Position numbers and translations under genes: made by a program. Below, in pieces: positions 26,955 through 35,801 of a DNA stretch of 64,000 nucleotides. The notes under the pieces are model-generated. The model searched no databases and was not told the DNA's origin. It was given only the letters and a program-made list of their open reading frames with translations. This stretch comes from SOIA01 sp964348015. Its GTDB lineage: Bacteria; Acidobacteriota; Aminicenantia; Aminicenantales; Aminicenantaceae. The stretch's first letter is position 1. Each line of letters starts with the position of its first letter. Location: contig CAYGBC010000004.1 of assembly GCA_964348015.1 (NCBI GenBank), positions 35,100 to 99,099 of the forward strand, given 5' to 3'.

Positions 26955-27732
26955 ACTGACCTCCTTTTTTTTCGAATGCGTACAGGGCCGCTCCAAAAGC
27001 GCCTGTTAATTGAGGAAGCGGAGGCACGAAAATTTTTCTTTCGAGTCTCTCCTCGAACATAGAGACTAAAATGGGATTGTGTGCCACGACTCCCCCGCTC
27101 ATGACAATTTCTCCCTCTAAGGGATCCATCTCGAGCGCCCTTTTTATGACCGAATGAAACACTCCTTTGACCAGGTCATTCACTTCAACGCCTTCTCTGA
27201 TCTTCGTCAGAATCTCTGTGGCCGAGAACACCGTGCAGTAACTTCCGATCTCTATGTCTTTTTTCGATTTTTCCGCCAGACCATTCAGCCTGTCTATCTT
27301 GATTTTGAGGCGGTTGGCCATCTCCTCGAGGAAGGCTCCGGTGCCTGCCGCACACTTCCGGTTCATCTTGAATCCAGTTCTCTTCCCGGATTCATTGACC
27401 TTAATGATCTTGCTGTCCTGTCCTCCGATGTCGATCAACGTGTGGGCCTTCGGAAAATGAAAAAAGCTTCCCTTCGCATGACAGCTGATTTCAGTCTTTG
27501 TATCGCCGGCAAAGGTGACATTCCGCCTCCCGTAACCCGTGGAGACGATGAAGCATTCATCCTGGACCTTTTTTTCCGCCGTCTTCTGCGCGTCCGCAAA
27601 AGATTTTTCTGCAGCGGCCTTGAAATTCGCGCCGGAATACACGACCGAATGGCCCAGAATCTTCTTTTTATTATCGATGATGACCGCTTTGGTCGTGGAG
27701 GCACCGACATCGATTCCTGCAAAATGGTTCAT
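26947..27732 (-). CDS. BadF/HgdC-type ATPase, reductive activator of the HgdB-like protein
   Basis: 261 residues, ASKHA fold. Phosphate-1 GIDVGASTTKAVI (6-18), phosphate-2 DIGGQDSK (101-108), and cluster cysteines C127 (NRKCAAGTG) and C166 (GSYCTVF), the spacing of homodimeric activators such as HgdC. It overlaps the following acyl-CoA synthetase gene by 8 bp and lies 315 bp after the HgdB-like gene on the same strand. As it is a lone activator it should form a homodimer with one bridging [4Fe-4S] cluster and inject electrons into that protein with ATP hydrolysis. Confidence 0.85.
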   Translation of the reverse strand: MNHFAGIDVGASTTKAVIIDNKKKILGHSVVYSGANFKAAAEKSFADAQKTAEKKVQDECFIVSTGYGRRNVTFAGDTKTEISCHAKGSFFHFPKAHTLIDIGGQDSKIIKVNESGKRTGFKMNRKCAAGTGAFLEEMANRLKIKIDRLNGLAEKSKKDIEIGSYCTVFSATEILTKIREGVEVNDLVKGVFHSVIKRALEMDPLEGEIVMSGGVVAHNPILVSMFEERLERKIFVPPLPQLTGAFGAALYAFEKKGGQYA

Positions 27733-27811
27733 TGTTAATTTATGGTCTTCAGAAAGCTTTGTTTACTGTGCTCTTCAATCTGATGAAAAAGATAATTTCA
27801 TTCTATCCCTA

Positions 27812-27900
27812 TGAGATTGCCACGCAAGCTCGCAATCACACCTTCACTTCACTCTATTCATCCATTCTATGAGATTGCCACGCTAGCTCGCAAAGACACA
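27812..27900. repeat. Two hairpin repeat copies in the gap 27733-28046
   Basis: Copies at 27812-27840 (GAGATTGCCACGCAAGCTCG then CAATCACA) and 27871-27900 (with CTAGCTCGCAAAGACA) are separated by CTTCACTCTATTCATCC, a flank also found beside copies at about 345-360 and 36812-36832. The gap between the activator and HgdB-like genes holds no gene. Confidence 0.7.
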
Positions 27901-28046
27901 GGAACGAACTTGCTTCGTCATATCGTTCCTCGCAAAAACAATTAAAAAATATCACCTGTCCCTAGGAAATTCAGATCAGTTGAGACTCACCTTCTTTTAT
28001 CTTCGCATGTCTTTGATCGCTCTCAAGTTCCAGCGGCAAGTCCGAT

Positions 28047-29291
28047 TTATCTCGATTCTAACTGCTCGATAAAGGCTTCGATGTTGGTCTTAGCCTGTTC
28101 CTCCGAATAACAACGCAGGTCATTCAGGTCACCGTTGATGACGACTGAAGGAACCTTCAATTTCTTTTCGAGTCTTTCGGGCATCCCGTAGCGGTTATTC
28201 GAGTTGTTCGGACAGGTCTTGGAGTCATGAAAAAGAATCCCGTCAATCTTATAGTGGTTGACCATCTCCTCGATGTAATTTTCCTTGAATTCCTCGTTTC
28301 GGACGATGAATATCTCCGTATACGCCCGGGCCATACTCATGAACGGGTCTTTCGGGTCAAAAGAATCAAAAATCCAGCTGTTGCAGTAAGTCGAGGCCAC
28401 AACAGATGTCCTCAAATCAATGAAGAACTCTGCCAGGTCTCTCAGTTTTCCCCAGATGGGCATGCCTTCCCAGTACAGGCGGAATTTCTCATCCTCCACA
28501 GCACCATCCTTGTCGGCGATTTTCTCCTCGAGCTCCTTGAGCAGCACTTTGTAATACTCCACCGCCTGAGGAGATCCTCTGAGAACGACTGCGGGCCCCA
28601 TGTGGATCGTTCCGTCAAAAAAACTCATCGGAGCTGGAATGGCAGCGTTCGCCTCGAGGACTTTCTTCCACATGATAGTGCATTGCTTGGAGAGGGAAAG
28701 CACTTCCCGGAATTTATCGATGTCAAATTTATTACCAGAGATTTTTTCCAGAGTAGGAATTAAATTTTCAATCTGCTTGACTATGCTCTGGAGATACTCG
28801 TCCTTTATCTCTCCGATGTTTCTGTAGGTGGAAATGCCAATCGCCGGGACGCCCAGTTCCCTGGAATACCAGCCGAACCAATCCTGGACATCGCGGCACT
28901 GATTGGTGTTGAAAACCAGGACATCGGGCTTGGGAAGGCCCTCGATCCCCTCATAGGCCCTTGACAACGGGGTTTCTTTCTTGATGAAGGCCCCGACATC
29001 GCTTGTCAGGTAGGAACAGATATCCGGCGAATAGCCGACAGCGTTGGCGACCGGGATATAATCCATGGCCTTTCGGGTGGAGCCCAGAACAGCCCCGTGA
29101 TTCTCGGGATAATGGACGACAAATCCCAGGCTCAACAGGAGCTCAGCGGGTCCGACACTGGAGCACCACGCCACTTTCGGCGAGCCTTCCTTGGCTGCGC
29201 GGTCCAGCTCATAAAAATAATCGGCCATTATTTTCCTCATATGTCCGGTGGACTGGATTTTTTTGATTTTGCTAATCTTTTCTTTACTCAT
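28047..29291 (-). CDS. HgdB/BcrB-like iron-sulfur protein; possible double-cubane-type reductase
   Basis: 414 residues, 2-hydroxyacyl-CoA dehydratase D-component family. Cysteines: C43 (AWCSS), C92 (PDICSY), C132 (TNQCRD), then QC, TYC, KTC and RC further on. Unlike the bzd operon there is one family member and one activator gene. That fits either a homodimeric double-cubane cluster protein (DCCP/YjiM type) or an orphan dehydratase/reductase subunit. The GLPKPDVLVFNTNQC stretch is close in pattern to BzdO. A minus-strand promoter lies about 100 bp upstream and diverges from the dch promoter, which links it to aromatic degradation by position. Substrate unknown. Confidence 0.75.
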   Translation of the reverse strand: MSKEKISKIKKIQSTGHMRKIMADYFYELDRAAKEGSPKVAWCSSVGPAELLLSLGFVVHYPENHGAVLGSTRKAMDYIPVANAVGYSPDICSYLTSDVGAFIKKETPLSRAYEGIEGLPKPDVLVFNTNQCRDVQDWFGWYSRELGVPAIGISTYRNIGEIKDEYLQSIVKQIENLIPTLEKISGNKFDIDKFREVLSLSKQCTIMWKKVLEANAAIPAPMSFFDGTIHMGPAVVLRGSPQAVEYYKVLLKELEEKIADKDGAVEDEKFRLYWEGMPIWGKLRDLAEFFIDLRTSVVASTYCNSWIFDSFDPKDPFMSMARAYTEIFIVRNEEFKENYIEEMVNHYKIDGILFHDSKTCPNNSNNRYGMPERLEKKLKVPSVVINGDLNDLRCYSEEQAKTNIEAFIEQLESR

Positions 29292-29391
29292 TTTCCCTCC
29301 TTCACAACAAGACAGAAAGGCCTCTCATGGATAATCGTGATTCTTTCTCTGTGCGAGGAACAAACAAGAATTTTCCCTTTGTAAGAATATC

Positions 29392-29420
29392 AAAATATCA
29401 ATATCGTCTCTTCAAGTCAA
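29392..29420 (-). promoter_or_regulatory. Sigma-70-like promoter of the HgdB-like gene
   Basis: Minus strand: TTGACT (29420-29415), 17 bases, TATTTT (29397-29392). It is 101 bases upstream of the ATG at 29291 and diverges from the promoter at 29557-29585. Confidence 0.45.
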
Positions 29421-29433
29421 GAAACTCCTTTAA

Positions 29434-29542
29434 GGGGTCAAGTCTCAATTTTCCATTTGAGGTCGTGAATGTAAAATTTTCTTTCTTATGCGAATGGTCT
29501 TATCTTTTATCCAGGAAAAGCGGAAAATTGAGACCTGACCCC
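29434..29542. repeat. 109-bp element with 21-bp terminal inverted repeats
   Basis: The left arm (29434-29454, GGGGTCAAGTCTCAATTTTC plus C) and right arm (29522-29542) are inverted copies with one mismatch. The interior of about 67 bp has no gene. The size and the ends (GGGGTCAGGTCTCAA type) resemble non-autonomous REP-associated or MITE-like elements. It lies exactly between the two divergent promoters. Confidence 0.7.
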
Positions 29543-29556
29543 ATTGCTTTTAAGAG

Positions 29557-29585
29557 TTGACAGAAACTGGCTCAGGTGATATGTA
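29557..29585 (+). promoter_or_regulatory. Sigma-70-like promoter of dch-had
   Basis: TTGACA (29557-29562), 17 bases, TATGTA (29580-29585). It is 58 bases upstream of the dch ATG. No strong ribosome binding site precedes that ATG. Confidence 0.5.
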
Positions 29586-29643
29586 TTATTCTAAAAATTC
29601 TCGAGAGTGAAGCTGATTCATACCACTTTATCAAAAGCGCACT

Positions 29644-30423
29644 ATGAATCCAAATAAATTCGAAAACATTACTTTTGAAGCCAAAGACGGCAAGGCTTTC
29701 CTGACTATCAACCGCCCTCCACTGAACATCCTGAACATTGCCACGATGAAAGAAATCAACACGGCTCTGAGCTCTTTAACCGGAAACACGGACATCAAAG
29801 TCCTGGTTCTCACCGGCTCCGGAGAAAAGGCCTTCTCTGCGGGTGTCGATATAGCAGAGCACACCAAAGACAAAGTCGAGGAGATGCTTCATGTGTTCCA
29901 CGACATCTTCCGCAACCTGTCCCAGCTCGACCAGGTCACTGTGGCGGCCGTCAAAGGGCTCACACTCGGAGGAGGCTGTGAAGTCGCCCTGTTCTGTGAC
30001 TTGATCTTCGCCGCAGACGACTTGAAGATCGGGCAGCCGGAAATACAGCTCTCTGCGATAGCACCAGTCGCTCTTTTGGTCCTGCCCCGGATTATCGGGA
30101 TAAAAAAAGCTTCGGAAATCCTTCTCACGGGGAAAGTGTTCAAAGCCGGAGAGGCCGAGAGGATTGGCCTTGTGAACAAAGTTGTCCCATCCGCCTCTTT
30201 CGAGTCAGAACTTGCAGAATTTCTCGAGCCTTTGACTGAACTGAGCCTCGTCGGTATAAAACACACCAAGAAAGGGATCCAATTGGGGCTGGAAACTGCT
30301 TTTTTAGAGGCGCTTGATAAAATCGAAAAGACCTACATCGAGGAACTCATGGCATCCGAGGATGCGCATGAAGGATTGAAAGCTTTCCTGGAAAAAAGGA
30401 AGCCTGTCTGGAAAAACAGATAA
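29644..30423 (+). CDS. dch: Cyclohexa-1,5-diene-1-carbonyl-CoA hydratase
   Basis: 259 residues, crotonase fold, with features of the dienoyl-CoA hydratase branch (Dch/BamR): SAGVDIAEHTKD, LTLGGGCEVALFCD (first acid) and QPEIQLSAIAPVALLVLP, where the usual GDGGTQ loop of ordinary enoyl-CoA hydratases is replaced by an SAIAPVA stretch. It adds water to the product of benzoyl-CoA reductase giving 6-hydroxycyclohex-1-ene-1-carbonyl-CoA. It is followed after 11 bp by the dehydrogenase for the next step, which strongly supports the call. Confidence 0.88.
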   Translation: MNPNKFENITFEAKDGKAFLTINRPPLNILNIATMKEINTALSSLTGNTDIKVLVLTGSGEKAFSAGVDIAEHTKDKVEEMLHVFHDIFRNLSQLDQVTVAAVKGLTLGGGCEVALFCDLIFAADDLKIGQPEIQLSAIAPVALLVLPRIIGIKKASEILLTGKVFKAGEAERIGLVNKVVPSASFESELAEFLEPLTELSLVGIKHTKKGIQLGLETAFLEALDKIEKTYIEELMASEDAHEGLKAFLEKRKPVWKNR

Positions 30424-30434
30424 AGGAGGAGTCA

Positions 30435-31463
30435 ATGAAAGCCGCCGTATTCAATAAACCTAACGAACCTCTGGAAGTCAAAGAGGTGGAAGACCCCAAA
30501 ATATATTTTCACGAAATACTGGTTAAAGTCGCCGCCTGCGGAGTCTGCAACACGGATTTGCATTATATCGATCACGGTGTTCCGACATTCAAAAAACCTC
30601 CAATGATCCTGGGGCATGAAGCCTCCGGAGTCGTTCAAGATGTCGGGGCTCAGGTGAAAGAATTCAAAGCCGGAGACCACGTGCTCATTCCTCCTGTTTT
30701 TTCCTGCGGCCACTGCCACAACTGCCGGATCGGCCGCGAGAATATCTGCCTGAACATGATCATGCTGGGGAACAACATCGACGGAGCGTACGCGGATTTA
30801 GTCAAGGTTCCGGCTAAAGACTGCATTCACCTTCCCGATGAAATGCCGCTCGAAGAATCATGTATCATTGCTGATGCCATATCCACTCCCTTCCATGCCG
30901 TGAAAAATAGAGCTCAGGTCAGGCCGGGCGACTCGGTTGTTGTCCTCGGATGCGGGGGTGTGGGAATAAACGTCGTCCAGATGGCCGCCGCTGCCGGAGG
31001 TTCAGTCACTGCGGTGGATATCGTGGACAGCAAGCTGGAAATGGCCAAAAGGCTGGGAGCCAAGACCACTATCAATTCCTCAAAGAAAAACGATAAAGTG
31101 ATGATGAAAGAAATACGGGATCTCACCGGCGGCGGTGCGGACATCTGTATCGAAGCCATCGGAAATCCCAAGACAATCGCGATGGGCCCGACGCTCCTCA
31201 GGCCGGGCGGCCGGTATGTTCAGGTGGGCTATTCTCACAAAGCGGCCCCTTTGAATGCCGGACGTCTGATGTTCAGAGAAATAGAGATTCTCGGCGCGCT
31301 GGGATGCCGGCCGGTGGATTATCCGAAGATCATCGAGATGATCAGGCTCAAACAGATTCAGCTGGAGCCCGTGATCACTCACCGGTTCAAACTCGATGAT
31401 ATTAACAAAGCTTTTGACCTGTTGAGAAAGGGAGAATCTCTCAGGTCCATCATCGTGATGTGA
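30435..31463 (+). CDS. had: 6-hydroxycyclohex-1-ene-1-carbonyl-CoA dehydrogenase
   Basis: 342 residues, zinc-dependent medium-chain dehydrogenase. Catalytic Zn ligands in GVCNTDLH and GHEASGVV, the structural zinc motif CGHCHNCRIGRENIC, and the NAD site GCGGVGINVVQ are intact. GGAGG precedes the ATG. Position directly after dch and the presence of oah in the window identify it as the BamQ/Had-type enzyme that oxidises the 6-hydroxy group to 6-oxocyclohex-1-ene-1-carbonyl-CoA with NAD. Without this context it would be a generic alcohol dehydrogenase. Confidence 0.86.
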   Translation: MKAAVFNKPNEPLEVKEVEDPKIYFHEILVKVAACGVCNTDLHYIDHGVPTFKKPPMILGHEASGVVQDVGAQVKEFKAGDHVLIPPVFSCGHCHNCRIGRENICLNMIMLGNNIDGAYADLVKVPAKDCIHLPDEMPLEESCIIADAISTPFHAVKNRAQVRPGDSVVVLGCGGVGINVVQMAAAAGGSVTAVDIVDSKLEMAKRLGAKTTINSSKKNDKVMMKEIRDLTGGGADICIEAIGNPKTIAMGPTLLRPGGRYVQVGYSHKAAPLNAGRLMFREIEILGALGCRPVDYPKIIEMIRLKQIQLEPVITHRFKLDDINKAFDLLRKGESLRSIIVM

Positions 31464-31508
31464 ATTTAAAAGCTGCCTGGCCCCTTTTTTTCTTTTTCTT
31501 CAAAAAAA

Positions 31509-34187
31509 TTACTCTGCATCGGGCATCGGTCGAACCCGCACTTTCTGACTCCATTTCTTCTTCCCCACCTGGAGGATAACGACGTATTCACCCGGTGGGA
31601 CCGGCCGTCCGGACCGGCTGCTGACTCTTCCTCCTCTCTCCCGAATCTGCTTGACTTCTTCCTCAGTCAGCTTCCGCTGCATATTCCAGACAACTTTATG
31701 AAGGCCTGCTTTTTGAGTCCCTTTCAGGCTGTTCAACTCCTTTCCGTAGGGATCGGTAATGGCAATTTTCACCTCTTCTTTCACAGCCTTCTTCAGGTAG
31801 TAATAGATGGCGAGCCCGTATGTTTCGTTGGGAACGTTGAAGTGACGGTTGCCGAACAGTCCCCCTCTCCATGTGTACCTCCACTGGATCTTCGGTTCGA
31901 CCTTAAAAAGATGGACCTCCTCAGCCGTCACTTTTTCGTTCAGCTCCTGAAGAGGGGAAATATCGGTGACATATATGCCCCAGCCGTACGTTCCCACCAC
32001 CAGGTCGTTTTCTCGAGGATGGATCAGGAGGTCGTGAATCGGATTCGTGGGCATGTTATTTTTCATGCTCATCCATTTTTTTCCGCCATCCAGAGTCACG
32101 AAAACACCTATATCCGTCCCGACAAAAAGCAGGTTGGGATTCTTCCTGTCCTCGAAAATCACATAGATGATTTCATCCGGCAAATCACCGGCCACAGAAA
32201 TCCAGGTCTTTCCAAAATCCGTGGTCTTGAAGAGCAGAGGCGTGAAGTCATCTCTCTGGAATCCGGTTTTGACTGCATAGGCCGTACTGTCTTCAAAATG
32301 GGAAGCAAACACACGGCTCACCCACCAGTCTTCAGGCGCGCCGGCCTGCGTGAGGTTCGGAGTGAGGTCGGTCCATGTGCCGCCGCCGTTTTGTGTGAGC
32401 TGGATCTTCCCGTCATCCGTTCCGACCCAGATGATCCCCGGTGTCACCGGTGACTCCGAGATGGTGGTGATGGTGCAGTGCTCGATGTTCCCCTTAAGTT
32501 TTTCCGGGTCATTCGTCGTCAGGTCGGGGCTGATATCCTGCCAGTCTTCCCCTCTGTTCAGGGAACGGTGAAGAACGTTCGACCCGAAATATATGATCTG
32601 GCTGTTATGCGGAGAAATGCGGATAGGGCAGTTCCAGTTATACCGGCGGGGAGGCTCCCCTTCCTTTCGGGGAGGACGGATGCTTTTTCTCGCCCCGAGT
32701 TTTTGATCAACCCTCTGGATGCTGCCGAATTGAGCCTCGTTGTAGAGCCAGCGGCTGTCATTGGGATCGGGTTGGTTGTACATCCCGTCACCTCCGCCCA
32801 CCATGGCCCAGTCGTCTCGGGTGATCTGTCCGGTGAGACTGTTAGAAGGGATCTTCACAGAGCCCGTATCCTGAGTACCGCCGTAGATATTGTACGGCTC
32901 TTCCATGTCCACGCCTATCGCATAGAACTGAGCGCCGGGGAGGTTCTCGAACTGGTCCCAATTCTTCCCTCCATCGTATGTGATCGCCAGGCCTCCGTCA
33001 TTCCCGAGTATGATGTGGTCGGAGTTCTTGGGATCGATCCAGAGAGCATGATGATCGACATGCACACTTCGCGCGGTGTTTCTGGTCCATTTTTTCCCGC
33101 CATCCGTGGACTTGAACAGGACTGTGCTCTGGACGTAGATCACTTTGTCGTCATTCGGGTCGATCCGGATCTGGCCGTACCATTTGCCTCCGCCAATCCT
33201 GTCTGTTTCAGAATTCATCTTTTTCCACGTCTTTCCCGCATCGTCCGAACGGTACACCTCGCCTCCGATGCGCGGTTCAGGGCGTTCCGCCCCGCGCCTG
33301 CGGGCCTGTTCGATCTCTTCCTTAGTCGGAGGCCGCGAGTTCCAGTTATCGATAGTGGCGTAGACGATATCCGGATTCCTCAAGTAGATATCGAGTCCGA
33401 TACGGCCAAGCTTTCCGGTCGGAAGGCCCGCGGTCAGCTTAGTCCAGGTTTTCCCGGCGTCTGTTGTCTTGTAGATCCCGCTCTTTGGCCCCGCTTCTTC
33501 GAAATGCCAGGCATTGCGCCACTTGTCATATGAGGCCGCGTAGAGAACGTCCGGGTTTTGAGGATGCATGGCCACTTCCACGACTCCGACTTTTTCGCTG
33601 ATGTAGAGGGATTTTGTCCAGGTTTTGCCGCCGTCTGTCGTCTTGTACAACCCTCTCTCCTCGGAGAAAGAAAAATGGAAGCCGAGAGCGGCGACATAGA
33701 CGATGTCTGGATTTGTGGGATGGATGACGATACGGCCGATGTGACGCGTTTCCTTGAGCCCCACGTGCTTCCAGGTCTTTCCGCCGTCTACGGATTTATA
33801 GACTCCGTCCCCCAGGAGGGAAATACGACCTGAAGCGGCCGTTCCGGTCCCCACCCAGATGATGTCGGGATTTGACGGAGCGACTGCTGTATCGCCGATG
33901 GGCATCTTCCCCGGATTTTTGAAGAGGGGTTCAAACGTGGTGCCGTTATTGACCGTCTTCCAGAGGCCGCCGGACGCAAGGGACACAAAAAAGGTGTACG
34001 GCCGGGATTCAGGAACGATGACGTCCAGAATCCGCGAGCCCTGTCTTGCCGGTCCGAGAGACCTGTACTTGAACACTTTGAGTAAATCTTCGTCAAAGGA
34101 CTCCTGGTCGCTGCCGAATGCTTCGGAAAATAAAAAGATGAGGCATAATAAAAGGATAAATGTCGATAGAAAATTTTTTACTCTCAT
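31509..34187 (-). CDS. Secreted BNR/VPS10-type beta-propeller protein
   Basis: 892 residues with a signal peptide (FLSTFILLLCLIFLFSEAFG). At least ten Asp-box repeats of the form S-D-G-KTW are visible (KSVDGGKTW, KTTDGGKTW, KTTDAGKTW, RSDDAGKTW, KSTDGGKKW, KTTDFGKTW, VTLDGGKKW), indicating one or two large beta-propellers of the sortilin/glycosidase-like class. The last 130 residues may be a beta-sandwich. Proteins of this kind are frequent in Aminicenantota and Acidobacteriota, often near peptidases as here. No catalytic residues can be assigned. Unrelated to the aromatic pathway. Confidence 0.82.
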   Translation of the reverse strand: MRVKNFLSTFILLLCLIFLFSEAFGSDQESFDEDLLKVFKYRSLGPARQGSRILDVIVPESRPYTFFVSLASGGLWKTVNNGTTFEPLFKNPGKMPIGDTAVAPSNPDIIWVGTGTAASGRISLLGDGVYKSVDGGKTWKHVGLKETRHIGRIVIHPTNPDIVYVAALGFHFSFSEERGLYKTTDGGKTWTKSLYISEKVGVVEVAMHPQNPDVLYAASYDKWRNAWHFEEAGPKSGIYKTTDAGKTWTKLTAGLPTGKLGRIGLDIYLRNPDIVYATIDNWNSRPPTKEEIEQARRRGAERPEPRIGGEVYRSDDAGKTWKKMNSETDRIGGGKWYGQIRIDPNDDKVIYVQSTVLFKSTDGGKKWTRNTARSVHVDHHALWIDPKNSDHIILGNDGGLAITYDGGKNWDQFENLPGAQFYAIGVDMEEPYNIYGGTQDTGSVKIPSNSLTGQITRDDWAMVGGGDGMYNQPDPNDSRWLYNEAQFGSIQRVDQKLGARKSIRPPRKEGEPPRRYNWNCPIRISPHNSQIIYFGSNVLHRSLNRGEDWQDISPDLTTNDPEKLKGNIEHCTITTISESPVTPGIIWVGTDDGKIQLTQNGGGTWTDLTPNLTQAGAPEDWWVSRVFASHFEDSTAYAVKTGFQRDDFTPLLFKTTDFGKTWISVAGDLPDEIIYVIFEDRKNPNLLFVGTDIGVFVTLDGGKKWMSMKNNMPTNPIHDLLIHPRENDLVVGTYGWGIYVTDISPLQELNEKVTAEEVHLFKVEPKIQWRYTWRGGLFGNRHFNVPNETYGLAIYYYLKKAVKEEVKIAITDPYGKELNSLKGTQKAGLHKVVWNMQRKLTEEEVKQIRERGGRVSSRSGRPVPPGEYVVILQVGKKKWSQKVRVRPMPDAE

Positions 34188-34294
34188 GAATCCTCCTTTT
34201 TTTTAGGTTCTAAAGACAACCCAATTAGAACTTCAAGAGGCTTGCGTGTATCTTTAAATCGAATGTCCAACGTAAGTCCCTGATTCCTCAGGAT

Positions 34295-35662
34295 TTATTT
34301 AATCAAATAAAACTGCGTTTGGTGGCCGTCGATGAACGCACAGCCTTTTTCCGTGTACACCCCGGTCTCCTCGAACCCGATCCGGACATCCTGGTTGTCC
34401 CATTCCGGGATGCTTGTCGTGCAGCTGTACTCGATCGCGTAACAGGTATTCGGGTAGAGAGGATATTTCCCGCGCAGTTCAACGCCCTCCGGAGCTCTCT
34501 CGCGAGGCCTGGCATCCATCGGAGGTCCGGCCGCATGCCCGTGAAACCCGAGTGGATGGGAATAAATCAGCGGCCGCAAACCTTCCTCCTCGGCCTTTTT
34601 CATCGCCGACCAGACTATATCATTTCCCGACCTTCCTGTTTTAAACTCTCCTCTGAAGATATCCCCCACTCTGTTCGTCCGCCTTAAAGCTTCTTTCAAA
34701 CCCTCGGGCGCGTCCTCCTCTCCTATTTTGCACACGTACGCCTGCCACTGCATGTCCGTGCAGAGTCCGAGATAGACAATCCCAACATCGCAGTGGAGAA
34801 GGTCTCCTCTGCGGATCACTCCCCTGCTCCCTTCATATTTGGCGGCTTCCTTTTTGTGGCGCTGGATGGAGATCGAAGGCTGGAACCAGGGTTCAAGCCC
34901 CAAATTTGTGATCTTCTGCCTGATCCACCAGACGACATCCTGAGTCGTTGTGACATCCGGAGTGATGACTCTGTTGGAGTAGAACTCGGCGATGATGTCG
35001 TGAGCAATGCCGCAGATGTGCCTGTAAACACTCAACTCCTGCGGGCTTCTGGTTTCCAGCCAGCCGATACACAGGTTTTCCGCAGATACCAGGCGTTTCG
35101 AGTATTCGGTTCCGAGAGCTTTTTCCAGCTTCTCCTTGAGGCTTGCGGACAACCCGTCTCCGAAAGCCCAGGTCGAGGAAACGTTTATCCCGATCTTTTT
35201 GGGATTCAATTTTTTTATAACTTCTGCCAGGCTCTCGAACTGTTTCTTTTTTTTATCTATCCAGGTGCCTTTATACCATCCTCTCATTCCGTAATAACCT
35301 CCGGACAGCCTCTGAACGCCAAGCTTCTCCCCCTGATCACGGAAAATCAAAATCGAGGTTCGACGGGCGGCCATGGTCGGCTCGGGAACAAGACTCATGT
35401 ACACTGGGTCTTCATTGTACTCGCGGTTGATCACGAGCCACATGTCAATCCCTTCTCTCCTCATCAGCATCGGGATGATATTATCCAACCTCCATTTCAG
35501 CCAATCGTTCATCACCTGTACCCGTTCACGCTCGGGAAGAATTTTTTGGCTGTCCTGGACTGCTGAAACTCCGTAGCCCTGAGAAAAAGAACTGGCTACT
35601 ATCAAGAGGAAAAACGCCATGGAAAAAAGTCTTAAAATTCTGCTCAATCTTTGACTCAACAT
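34295..35662 (-). CDS. Secreted Xaa-Pro peptidase-like metallopeptidase (M24)
   Basis: 455 residues with a signal peptide (MAFFLLIVASSFSQG region). An N-terminal creatinase-like domain precedes a pita-bread fold with the metal ligands in CDVGIVYLGLCTDMQ (two Asp), HPLGFHGHAAG (His), IEYSC (Glu) and IGFEETG (Glu). It should remove N-terminal residues from proline-containing peptides outside the cytoplasm. Same strand as the upstream crotonase, 140 bp apart; AAGGAGG precedes the ATG. Confidence 0.85.
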   Translation of the reverse strand: MLSQRLSRILRLFSMAFFLLIVASSFSQGYGVSAVQDSQKILPERERVQVMNDWLKWRLDNIIPMLMRREGIDMWLVINREYNEDPVYMSLVPEPTMAARRTSILIFRDQGEKLGVQRLSGGYYGMRGWYKGTWIDKKKKQFESLAEVIKKLNPKKIGINVSSTWAFGDGLSASLKEKLEKALGTEYSKRLVSAENLCIGWLETRSPQELSVYRHICGIAHDIIAEFYSNRVITPDVTTTQDVVWWIRQKITNLGLEPWFQPSISIQRHKKEAAKYEGSRGVIRRGDLLHCDVGIVYLGLCTDMQWQAYVCKIGEEDAPEGLKEALRRTNRVGDIFRGEFKTGRSGNDIVWSAMKKAEEEGLRPLIYSHPLGFHGHAAGPPMDARPRERAPEGVELRGKYPLYPNTCYAIEYSCTTSIPEWDNQDVRIGFEETGVYTEKGCAFIDGHQTQFYLIK

Positions 35663-35801
35663 ATTTCAATCCTCCTTGAGATAATTGGGACGTGAATATT
35701 CATTAAAATATTATGCTGGAAAACACACAGGAATAAAGCCGGGAATGAGAATGAAAGACATGTCAATCCTGACAACCCGTTGCATGTTCAATATTTTGCT
35801 T

